The notes under the pieces: model-generated
What the model saw: only the letters and a program-made list of their open reading frames with translations
What the model was told of the DNA's origin: nothing
Databases searched by the model: none
Assembly: GCF_000482465.1 (NCBI RefSeq)
Contig: NZ_KI519420.1
Span: forward strand, 420,029 to 484,028
Origin: Runella limosa DSM 17973
GTDB lineage: Bacteria; Bacteroidota; Bacteroidia; Cytophagales; Spirosomataceae
Length of the DNA stretch: 64,000 nucleotides
Reading direction: 5' to 3'
Program-made: the position numbers and the translations under genes
Shown: one piece after another, positions 24,307 through 31,783 of the stretch
Layout of the letters: each line of letters begins with the position of its first letter
Numbering within the stretch: the stretch's first letter is position 1

Positions 24307-24591
24307 TACTATTGTAAAGGTTCAATGAATTCTTTGAATCTTTCTGTTTTTTTTGTTATTTATTATAAAAAGGAATTCTTCAAAGAAAAAGTTCACGAAT
24401 ACTTCTGAGCTTCCTGTTGGGCAGTGTAAACGACTTTTTATTTTCTAATCTCCCTGTTATTCAAACTAAACCAATTTAACCAAGCAAATCGTTCACCAAC
24501 AACACAAATGTTTATGAGCAAACATTTTAGGTGTCTGCTTTTGGTGGTTTTTTCTACGCGTTAGCCCGCAAGAAAAGGGTGATTATGATTG
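24307..24591. other. Sigma/anti-sigma spacer
   Basis: A 285-bp AT-rich gap, unusually long for a sigma/anti-sigma pair. No gene, repeat or hairpin with a T run was found, apart from tiny frames under 20 codons. A promoter for the anti-sigma gene may lie here. Confidence 0.3.
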
Positions 24592-25221
24592 CTAATCTTC
24601 GTCAGTATCGTAGCCCATTGAAGCGGCATACGTCCTGAGTTTGTCTTTGAGGAGATTCCGAGCACGGTGCAGACGAGAACGAACTGTACCAATTGGAATA
24701 TCCAGAATCTTAGCCATCTCTTCGTAGGTAAACCCTTCGATGTCACAAAGGATAATAACCGTACGAAAATCAACGGGCAACGAATTGAGGGCCGTAGCCA
24801 CTTCGTCGCCAATCATGTCTTGGACAGTCTCGACGCGCAAGTCGGTCGTATGGTCAACTTCTGCGGCTTCTTCCGAGTTGTAGGTAGTCTCTACTTCTTG
24901 GTAATCGACTTTAGAAGGTTCCTTACTACGCTTACGGTAGTCGTTGATAAAACTGTTTTTCAGGATTCTGAACAACCACGCTTTGGCATTAGTTCCCCGC
25001 TCGAAGGAAGAAATAAAACGGAAAGCTTTTAAATAGGTATCTTGGACAAGGTCGTTGGCATCGTCCTCGTCCATGGTTAGCCTAAAGGCAAAGTTGTACA
25101 TGGAGTTTATGTGGGGCATAAACTCGCGGTTGAAGATGTCGTTGCGCTCAGTGTCGCTGTACGACGTTTCGGAGGCGGCTAAAGGTATTTCTTCGATTTC
25201 TTCTGACATAATGACTGACAT
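24592..25221 (-). CDS. RNA polymerase ECF-type sigma factor (RpoE-like)
   Basis: A 209-aa sigma-70 family protein with region 2 (MYNFAFRLTMDEDDANDLVQDTYLKAFRFISSFERGTNAKAWLFRILKNSFINDYRKRS, about residues 40-100) and region 4 (LPVDFRTVIILCDIEGFTYEEMAKILDIPIGTVRSRLHRARNLLKDKL, about 145-195). Regions 1.1 and 3 are absent, as in ECF factors. An alternative start at the fifth residue (25209) is possible. The acidic N-terminal 35 residues and C-terminal DTDED are variable. It is presumably held by the ZAS protein encoded downstream. This group is close to the Bacteroidota housekeeping-like RpoE and may respond to redox or envelope stress. Confidence 0.9.
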   Translation of the reverse strand: MSVIMSEEIEEIPLAASETSYSDTERNDIFNREFMPHINSMYNFAFRLTMDEDDANDLVQDTYLKAFRFISSFERGTNAKAWLFRILKNSFINDYRKRSKEPSKVDYQEVETTYNSEEAAEVDHTTDLRVETVQDMIGDEVATALNSLPVDFRTVIILCDIEGFTYEEMAKILDIPIGTVRSRLHRARNLLKDKLRTYAASMGYDTDED

Positions 25222-25437
25222 GGCTGCCGTAAATTTACGAATTTTAACAAACCATCACCCTTCTCCGCAAATCATCTCTCTTCAATCAACAAAAACAATC
25301 CATGAAAGGTTATTTTTTTGTGATTAATTGTTGATAAATGTTCCCAGATTAGTTCGTACTAATATACGTCAAAAACTATTCCAATGGTTTTGGAAAATGA
25401 AAAGTGGGACAAAATGTCAGTGAAAAATAAGCGAAGG
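25222..25437. other. Spacer upstream of the sigma gene
   Basis: A 216-bp AT-rich spacer between the ECF sigma start and the mreD stop, both on the - strand. It probably holds the sigma promoter. No terminator hairpin for mreD is convincing. Confidence 0.3.
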
Positions 25438-25941
25438 CTAACGAGAAAAAAGGCGCGTTAGAATAATCGTCATTGTTGTAAACACAAGGCTACACACGAT
25501 TTTTAAGAAGGTATATGGGAATAAACGGAGGCTACCTGCTTCAACCAAAAACAACACCATGTGGTGAATGGAAATCAGCATTAGGATGTAAGACAAGAAA
25601 GTGGGGAAGCCCAACTCTTTGATGGATAGCTGAAGGCGGCCTTCCGTAAGCTTTTGCCCAAGCTGATATTTGATAATGATAGGACGAAGGTAGGCGATTA
25701 GCACGGAGGCTGAGGTATGAAGTCCCAGAGTGTTGTCGAAAGTGTCGATAATAACACCCGTAAAAAAACCAATGAACAATAATGCTGTGAGGTTGATTTC
25801 AATCGGTAAGAATAAAATAGCACCTACGTAAATAAAACAGAACGCATAGTCGAACAACACCAAGTGACGTGCGACAAAAATGTGGAGCAACACGTACACG
25901 AGCCATCTGACGACAGTGCGAATGATTTCGGTTGGGTTCAT
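25438..25941 (-). CDS. mreD: Rod shape-determining protein MreD
   Basis: A 167-aa integral membrane protein with about five hydrophobic segments: VVRWLVYVLLHIFVARHLVLFDYAFCFIYVGAILFLPI at the start, then a conserved helix LLFIGFFTGVIIDTFDNTLGLHTSASVLIAYLRP. It is part of the cell-elongation complex with MreB and MreC. The start overlaps the mreC stop by 4 bases. The gene order mreB-mreC-mreD is standard and supports the assignment, although MreD proteins share little sequence. Confidence 0.88.
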   Translation of the reverse strand: MNPTEIIRTVVRWLVYVLLHIFVARHLVLFDYAFCFIYVGAILFLPIEINLTALLFIGFFTGVIIDTFDNTLGLHTSASVLIAYLRPIIIKYQLGQKLTEGRLQLSIKELGFPTFLSYILMLISIHHMVLFLVEAGSLRLFPYTFLKIVCSLVFTTMTIILTRLFSR

Positions 25942-26786
25942 TTGCGTTTTGGAGTGAGGCTTTCTTGAAGCGACTGTTGTTGTTCCAATAATTTGTTTTC
26001 TACCAAATACACGTACGAAATCTTCGAAAAGTCGGTAGAAAGTTTGAGGTCGATGTCAAAAAATGCTTGGTCAGGCGCTACACGAAACGATTTTACAATA
26101 CCAACGGCGATTCCAGGTGGAAAAACGACGTTTTGGTCAGAAGTTACGGCTGTATCGCCCTTCATGATGGTGGTATAACGAGAAATGTCCTTCAGCTGAA
26201 TGAGGGAAGGGGTGGTATTGTTTTCCCACTTGGCCGTTCCTTGGTCACCACTGCGGAGTAGCTTGGTAGAAACCATAAACTGCGAGTGCAGAATGGAGGT
26301 GATGACAGAGAAATTTTTGTTGCAAATTTTGACCTTCCCCACTACGCCCGTCGCCGATACCACACCCATGCCTTCTTTGATGCCGTCGGCATAGCCTTTG
26401 TCGATGGTCAAGTAATTGTCAGCTCGGTGCGTACTGTTTTCAATTACTTTGGCAATCGTCACAAATTTATACCGATTGGCAAAGGCAGAGTCTGCTTGAT
26501 AACCTACGGGGGCATTTGCGGGTTTTCGCTGTTGGAGCTTGGTAATCAGCTCGTTGAGGCGGCGATTTTCTTCGGCCAAGGCCGCGTTTACATTCCGTAA
26601 GTTGGTGTATTCGCGCGCTGCGTTAGACAATTCAAGACTCTTGGCACTCAGGGTATTAGCCGTATTAAAGTACTCTACACTCCAGTAGTTGTTGTTATTG
26701 ACAAGCAACCAAAAACTGAACACCTCTAATAAAACAAAGAGGATAAAATTGCGGTTACGCCCAATAAACTCAAATAGTTGGAGCAT
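25938..26786 (-). CDS. mreC: Rod shape-determining protein MreC
   Basis: A 282-aa single-pass inner membrane protein. The ATG at 26786 starts MLQLFEFIGRNRNFILFVLLEVFSFWLLV, the usual charged stretch plus membrane anchor. The frame stays open 19 codons upstream through a spacer repeat, so that longer start is rejected. A short coiled coil follows (NAALAEENRRLNELITKLQQR), then the beta-rich domain with KVIENSTHRADNYLTIDKGYADGIKEGMGVVSATGVVGKV, the family hallmark, and FPPGIAVGIVKSF. It links cytoplasmic MreB to cell-wall synthases in the periplasm. Confidence 0.92.
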   Translation of the reverse strand: MLQLFEFIGRNRNFILFVLLEVFSFWLLVNNNNYWSVEYFNTANTLSAKSLELSNAAREYTNLRNVNAALAEENRRLNELITKLQQRKPANAPVGYQADSAFANRYKFVTIAKVIENSTHRADNYLTIDKGYADGIKEGMGVVSATGVVGKVKICNKNFSVITSILHSQFMVSTKLLRSGDQGTAKWENNTTPSLIQLKDISRYTTIMKGDTAVTSDQNVVFPPGIAVGIVKSFRVAPDQAFFDIDLKLSTDFSKISYVYLVENKLLEQQQSLQESLTPKRK

Positions 26787-26792
26787 TTTTTT

Positions 26793-26853
26793 AGTCCACA
26801 GTCGATAGTCCCCAGTCGATAGTCGATAGTCAATAGTAAGCATACTGTGGACT
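26793..26853. repeat. Inverted/simple repeat in the mreB-mreC spacer
   Basis: Arms AGTCCACAGT (26793-26802) and ACTGTGGACT (26844-26853) enclose several copies of a gtcgatagt motif. The motif continues in inverse form to about 26880. Similar gtcgatagtc-type runs are scattered through Bacteroidota genomes (from memory). Confidence 0.6.
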
Positions 26854-26891
26854 ATCGACCATTGACTATGGACTATAAACTATCCGAATAA

Positions 26892-27917
26892 TTACTGAAT
26901 CAATACCGATTTATACAATTCTAAATTTTTCAGGATTTCGCCTGTGCCTTTTACAACGGCCTTGAGTGGATCGTCGGCAACGTGAATAGGAAGTTTGGTT
27001 TTGGCCGCAAGGCGTTTGTCCAAACCGTGCAATAACGCACCACCCCCCGTAAGGTGAATACCGTTGGTATAAATATCGGCAGAAAGTTCTGGGGGCGAAA
27101 TTTCGAGGGCCTTCATCACCGCTTCTTCGATTTTAGAAATCGACTTATCAAGCGCGTAGGCAATCTCGCTGTAGGTTACTTTGATTTCTTTTGGAATACC
27201 CGTCATAAGGTCACGTCCACGAATCTCGAAGTCAGCTGGAGGGCTGTCTAATTCTGGCAAAGCTGAACCAACCTCAATTTTGATTTGCTCTGCCGAACGT
27301 TCTCCGATGAGAAGGTTGTGCTCGCGGCGCATATAATCCACAATATCTTTCGTGAAAACGTCGCCTGCAATACGAATCGACTGCTCGCACACGATACCCG
27401 AGAGAGCGATGACGGCGATTTCGGTCGTTCCACCACCAATATCGACAATCATGGTACCGTTAGGTTGAGTGATGTCGATACCGATACCAATAGAAGCTGC
27501 AATAGGTTCATGCACCATATATACTTCTTTGGCACCTGCGTGCTCGGCTGAGTCTTTTACGGCCCGTTTTTCTACTTCGGTGATACCCGAAGGAATACAA
27601 ATAACCATTCGATGCGAAGGCGTAAAAAAGCGATTGTTTGGAGCAATCATCTTAATCATTCCTCTAATCATCAATTCCGCGGCGGTAAAGTCGGCAATTA
27701 CACCGTCTTTTAGCGGGCGGATGGTTTTTATATTTTCGTTGGTTTTTTCGTGCATTTGCATCGCTTTGTGACCAATCGCCAGCACCTTCCCGTTGTTCTT
27801 GTCCAAAGCAATGATAGAGGGCTCATCCACCACAATTTTATCCTTATGAATAATGAGGGTGTTGGCCGTTCCCAAGTCAATTGCAATCTCGCTCGTTAAA
27901 AAATCAAATAATGCCAT
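26892..27917 (-). CDS. mreB: Rod shape-determining protein MreB
   Basis: A 341-aa actin-like ATPase that guides cell elongation. The start MALFDFLTSEIAIDLGTANTLIIHKD at 27917 is preferred; a further 14 codons upstream are open but not conserved. Phosphate-binding and hinge motifs are complete: IDLGTANT, MIVDIGGGTTEIAVIALSGIV, and IHLTGGGALLHGLDKRLAAKTKLPIHVADDPLKAVVKGTG near the end. It heads the mreBCD genes. Confidence 0.97.
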   Translation of the reverse strand: MALFDFLTSEIAIDLGTANTLIIHKDKIVVDEPSIIALDKNNGKVLAIGHKAMQMHEKTNENIKTIRPLKDGVIADFTAAELMIRGMIKMIAPNNRFFTPSHRMVICIPSGITEVEKRAVKDSAEHAGAKEVYMVHEPIAASIGIGIDITQPNGTMIVDIGGGTTEIAVIALSGIVCEQSIRIAGDVFTKDIVDYMRREHNLLIGERSAEQIKIEVGSALPELDSPPADFEIRGRDLMTGIPKEIKVTYSEIAYALDKSISKIEEAVMKALEISPPELSADIYTNGIHLTGGGALLHGLDKRLAAKTKLPIHVADDPLKAVVKGTGEILKNLELYKSVLIQ

Positions 27918-28014
27918 ATTGTTTGCTTTCGCAGAGTGACTAATGTTTATAAGCCGCAAAATTAAAGGAATTTATCGGCTTTTTGGCAGAATACAAACCA
28001 AGTAATTTTTTTGA

Positions 28015-29046
28015 TTAAGGTCTTGAAAATGAGTCATAGGTTTTCTGACCTTTGACAAAATAGCCCCAAATCACACTCTTGGGCGCAATAGGCAGGGAAT
28101 GAGCCTCTTTTGGTTGCCCGATTTCTCGAATAATTTTTTCTCGCTTCTGCGATAAATTGCGTCCAATCCACCCATAAAATGCAAAATGAGCCCGAATGAT
28201 AGCCCAAATGTTGGCCCACTCACCTTTTGGTATAAACCTAGCCGCTGAAATTCCGTCCACAACTAATCTCCAAAAAATAATGCCTAAACGATTTTTAGAA
28301 GGCAAATTTTTGTAGAGCATCGCGAGGCTATTGCGGTAGTTGAGGTAGGTTTTGAAGGGATTGGAGGGGGGTAACGTACCTCCTCCGACGTGATAGACCG
28401 TCGATTGAGGAATGCAATAAATTTCGTGACCGCCCGTGTGCAAGCGCCAGCAAAGGTCGATTTCTTCCATGTGGGCAAAAAAATCCTCGTCAAAGCCGCC
28501 TAATTGGTGGAATAAATGCCCCCGAATAAACAAACACGCCCCCGACGCCCAAAAAATGGGCATTGGGGTGTCGTACTGGCCTTTATCGGTTTCGCAATGG
28601 TCAAACATCCGCCCACGGCAGTAAGGAAAACCTAGCCAATCTATAAACCCACCCGCAGCTCCTGCGTATTCAAACTGCGTTTTATCGTGGTACGCCAGTA
28701 GTTTGGGCTGGCAAGCGCCAACGTGAGGGTGGGTGTCTAAAAACTGCACCATCGGAGCAAGCCAGCTGGCGGTGACTTCGACGTCAGAATTGAGTAAAAC
28801 GTAATATTCGGCTTCAATTTGGCTCAAAGCAGCGTTGTAGCCGCCCGCATAGCCTCGGTTTTGAGCAAGCTCAATCAAACGAACCGTAGGGTAGTGGGCG
28901 CGCGTCCAAGCCACAGAATCGTCTTTGGAGGCACTGTCGGCTACGTAAATCGGATAGGATTCCGAATGTGCAATAACAGACGGGAGAAACTTTTCTAGAA
29001 AGTTTCTCCCGTTGTAATTCAAAATGACAATGGCGATTTTATCCAT
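28015..29046 (-). CDS. Family 2 glycosyltransferase (rhamnosyltransferase-like)
   Basis: A 343-aa GT-A fold enzyme. Motifs: AIVILNYNGRNFLEKFLPSVIAHS, VADSASKDDSVAWTRAHYP, a DXD-like site in YYVLLNSDVEVTASWLAPM, and acceptor-side [41 protein letters not shown] with the catalytic-base ED/EE. The C-terminal 100 residues are helical and basic. It probably adds a sugar to a surface polysaccharide or lipid carrier. Codons 12-22 lie in a strong stem-loop (28980-29012). It starts 6 bp from the ybaB stop. The donor and acceptor are unknown. Confidence 0.85.
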   Translation of the reverse strand: MDKIAIVILNYNGRNFLEKFLPSVIAHSESYPIYVADSASKDDSVAWTRAHYPTVRLIELAQNRGYAGGYNAALSQIEAEYYVLLNSDVEVTASWLAPMVQFLDTHPHVGACQPKLLAYHDKTQFEYAGAAGGFIDWLGFPYCRGRMFDHCETDKGQYDTPMPIFWASGACLFIRGHLFHQLGGFDEDFFAHMEEIDLCWRLHTGGHEIYCIPQSTVYHVGGGTLPPSNPFKTYLNYRNSLAMLYKNLPSKNRLGIIFWRLVVDGISAARFIPKGEWANIWAIIRAHFAFYGWIGRNLSQKREKIIREIGQPKEAHSLPIAPKSVIWGYFVKGQKTYDSFSRP

Positions 29047-29052
29047 TGCGTA

Positions 29053-29391
29053 TTATTTCATGAATTTACTCAAGTCCAACCCTGGAATGTTGGGCAAAAC
29101 GCCTTCGGTTGATTCTTGAATCCGCGCTTTGATTTTTTCTTCGATATTTTCCATCGCCCGATTTACCGCCGCAATGATAAGGTCTTGCACGACTTCGGCG
29201 TCTTCAGGTTTCATCAAATCGGGGTCAATGGTCAAGCTAGTAACTTGTTTGCGGCCGTTTATGGTGACTTTCACCATGCCCGCACCTGCTTCTGCCGACT
29301 CACTCAATTGGCCAAGACTTTCTTGGGCTTCTTTCATTTTGGCTTGGAATTCCTTTACCTTTCCAAGCATTCCCATCATATCTCCAAACAT
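29053..29391 (-). CDS. YbaB/EbfC family nucleoid-associated protein
   Basis: A 112-aa DNA-binding protein. The pattern is MFGDMMGMLGKVKEFQAKMKEAQESLGQLSESAEAGAGMVKVTINGRKQVTSLTIDPDLM, followed by a helix EVVQDLIIAAVNRAMENIEEKI. The family forms dimers that bind DNA. In many bacteria the gene lies next to recR or dnaX, which is not so here. Start and length match the family. Confidence 0.92.
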   Translation of the reverse strand: MFGDMMGMLGKVKEFQAKMKEAQESLGQLSESAEAGAGMVKVTINGRKQVTSLTIDPDLMKPEDAEVVQDLIIAAVNRAMENIEEKIKARIQESTEGVLPNIPGLDLSKFMK

Positions 29392-29435
29392 AGTTTTTTC
29401 TGATTTTTAAGTGCGCAAAGATACACAATGTCGAT

Positions 29436-29984
29436 TTACCTTTGGGCGATTACACAACGTTCTTTTTCCAACAAATGAAGGTTTTCTTCCACGCTCAAGC
29501 GCGTTTTCTCGTTATCGAACTCGTCGGCGTAAAGGTTTTTTAATTCACGCCGCTTGATGGCTTCCAAAAACCGTCGAATGTCTTCTTTGGAGTCCAGCAA
29601 CAGCGGCGGAACTTCGGTAGGTTTGCCATTGTCGTCTTTGGCAACCATTGTAAAATACGAGGTATTGGTGTGTTTTTGGGTACCTGAGCGGACATTTTCA
29701 GCAATGACCCGAATGCCAATTACCATTGAACTTCGCCCCACGTAATTAACCGAAGCGTGAAGCGAAACGAGTTCTCCCACCTCAATGGGTTGAAGAAAAT
29801 TGACCCCGTCCACCGATACCGTCACCACGTAGGTGCCTGCGTGCTTAGACGCACAGGCGTAGGCCACTTTGTCCATGAGCGAAAGCAGGATTCCCCCGTG
29901 AATTTTACCTCCAAAATTGGCGTAGGAAGGAATCATTAACTCCGTAATGGTTACCTGTGAGTTTGCGACTGATTTGGGCGTCAT
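29436..29984 (-). CDS. Acyl-CoA thioesterase, hotdog fold
   Basis: A 182-aa protein of the YciA/BACH group. The hotdog core is obvious: ELMIPSYANFGGKIHGGILLSLMDKVAYACASKHAGTYVVTVSVDGVNFLQPIEVGELVSLHASVNYVGRSSMVIGIRV, with the catalytic-type Asn/Asp in NFGGKIHGG and MDKVA. It hydrolyses acyl-CoA to free acid and CoA; the preferred chain length is unknown. A C-terminal tail of about 50 charged residues extends beyond the core. The start codon shares one base with the stop of the protease gene upstream (TAATG), suggesting translational coupling. Confidence 0.88.
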   Translation of the reverse strand: MTPKSVANSQVTITELMIPSYANFGGKIHGGILLSLMDKVAYACASKHAGTYVVTVSVDGVNFLQPIEVGELVSLHASVNYVGRSSMVIGIRVIAENVRSGTQKHTNTSYFTMVAKDDNGKPTEVPPLLLDSKEDIRRFLEAIKRRELKNLYADEFDNEKTRLSVEENLHLLEKERCVIAQR

Positions 29985-31663
29985 TATTTTTTTGCGTCTT
30001 TTAAGCTTACGTTTCCTTTAGCCAATTTTTCGGCCTCGTCAAAAAGCGCTGCCGCTTTGCGAATGCCTTCGTCGGTGTTGGACATGACTTGGTAAAACTC
30101 GTTGTTGAGCCCCCCTTTGTCGCGCTTTTGGTAAGCATAGCGCGCTATCAGCGCCTTGAGGTACGTACGAATGTAAGGCTTAGAACGGCTGAACTCTTTT
30201 TCGTTGAACTTGATGTTGTCGGCGGTAGCGTTTTTAACCACACTGTTCAAATCGGCATCGGTGACATTATAGCTTTTCAAAAACTCTGCGAAGGTTTGTT
30301 TTTCAAACTGTTTGCGGTTTTGGTTGACGTAGTTGAGGGCATAATCCCGTACGGTGTTTTTGGCGAACAACTCGTACAAATACGGCGACATCATGCTGGT
30401 ATCGCGCGGTACAAATACGTCGGGCGTAATGCCCCCGCCACCGTACACAACGCGTCCAGCGTCGGTGCGGTACTGAAGTTTGGGATTGTTTTTGATGCTG
30501 TCAGAAACAAACAACTCGCCGTGTTCGAAGCGATTTTTGATGTCTTTTTCATAACCTTCCAAATCACCCATTTTGTACGGTTTCTGAATACTACGGCCGC
30601 TTGGGGTATAGTAGCGCGAAATCGTCAGGCGCAGTTCGGAGCCGTCTGAAAGGTTGACTGGCATTTGTACTAACCCTTTTCCAAACGAACGGCGTCCTAC
30701 GATGAGCGCGCGGTCATGGTCTTGGAGTGCACCCGCGACAATTTCGGAGGCCGAAGCGCTGCTTTCGTCGATGAGTACCACCACACTGCCGTTTTCAAAC
30801 ATTCCTGCATTTTTGGCGCGGGTTTGGCGGTCGTAGCGGTCGTCTTTGCCGTCGGTATAAACAATCAATTTATCACCCGCCAACAATTCGTCCACCATGT
30901 TAGTTGCGCGGTCCATGTATCCGCCAGGGTTGCCACGGAGGTCGAGCATGAGTTTTTTCATGCCTTGGGTTTTAAGCGAACTTACGGCGTTTTTAAACTC
31001 ATCGTAGGTCGATTCGGAGAAACGAGTAACTTTGACGTAGCCCACTTCTTTGTCCATCATATAAGCGGCATCGACCGAGAAGGTAGGAATGCGGTCGCGG
31101 CGAAGTAAGAACGATAGAGGTTTGGGTACACCACGGCGCAAAATTTCGATTTTAACCTCGCTACCTCGTGGCCCACGGAGTTTAGAAAAAATGAAGGCAT
31201 TGTCCACTTTTTTACCCGTAAAAATGTCACTATTTACCTTTAAAATTTTGTCACCGCTCTGAATACCAGCGGCTTCCGAAGGCCCACCTACTAGCGGCGT
31301 GACCACGTAAACAGTATCTTTGTAAAGGTTGAACTCAATACCGATGCCATCAAAACCACTTTCGAGTTGTGAGCGTGCCGCTACGGCATCTTTGGGGTTA
31401 AAATAGTAAGTGTGCGGGTCGAGTTTTTCGAGCATTTTGGTGATGGAATAATCCACCAACTCGTCGGTGTTGACAGTGTCAACGTAATTATTATCAATGA
31501 GTTGTAATACTTCCTTGAACTTGGTATGTCCTCGGGCTACATCAGCAATTCCTTTGCTGCCACCAAAAAAAGTAGCACCTAACAACATGCCTGCGGCAAG
31601 GGTAACACTCAATAAAATGGGTAAACGAACTGTCCAACGGTCGTTTTGTATGGGATTTTCCAT
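29984..31663 (-). CDS. S41 family C-terminal processing peptidase (CtpA-like)
   Basis: A 559-aa exported or membrane-anchored serine protease. One N-terminal transmembrane segment (LPILLSVTLAAGMLLGATFFGG) is followed by a helical region, a PDZ domain (about 95-175; VTPLVGGPSEAAGIQSGDKILKVN) and the S41 catalytic core. KLMLDLRGNPGGYMDRATNMVDELL, SSASASEIVAGALQDHDRALIVGRRSFGKGLVQ contains the nucleophile Ser and the general-base Lys. The extra C-terminal 150 residues are helical, as in other Bacteroidota CtpA proteins. It trims C-termini of periplasmic proteins. The gene opens a four-gene run with the thioesterase, ybaB and glycosyltransferase. Confidence 0.92.
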   Translation of the reverse strand: MENPIQNDRWTVRLPILLSVTLAAGMLLGATFFGGSKGIADVARGHTKFKEVLQLIDNNYVDTVNTDELVDYSITKMLEKLDPHTYYFNPKDAVAARSQLESGFDGIGIEFNLYKDTVYVVTPLVGGPSEAAGIQSGDKILKVNSDIFTGKKVDNAFIFSKLRGPRGSEVKIEILRRGVPKPLSFLLRRDRIPTFSVDAAYMMDKEVGYVKVTRFSESTYDEFKNAVSSLKTQGMKKLMLDLRGNPGGYMDRATNMVDELLAGDKLIVYTDGKDDRYDRQTRAKNAGMFENGSVVVLIDESSASASEIVAGALQDHDRALIVGRRSFGKGLVQMPVNLSDGSELRLTISRYYTPSGRSIQKPYKMGDLEGYEKDIKNRFEHGELFVSDSIKNNPKLQYRTDAGRVVYGGGGITPDVFVPRDTSMMSPYLYELFAKNTVRDYALNYVNQNRKQFEKQTFAEFLKSYNVTDADLNSVVKNATADNIKFNEKEFSRSKPYIRTYLKALIARYAYQKRDKGGLNNEFYQVMSNTDEGIRKAAALFDEAEKLAKGNVSLKDAKK

Positions 31664-31783
31664 TTGCTTATTTTATCTTAAAAAACACCTAAAGTAACGA
31701 ACAAAGGCAAAAGGTAGTTTACAAACTTCAAAAATCTCTCCAAACTTTGCGTTATTTGTAGCTAATATACATTCAAACACCCC

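Noticed and set aside
24512-24562. Tiny frame (about 16 codons) between sigma and anti-sigma genes
   Set aside because: Too short and without supporting signals to call a leader peptide.
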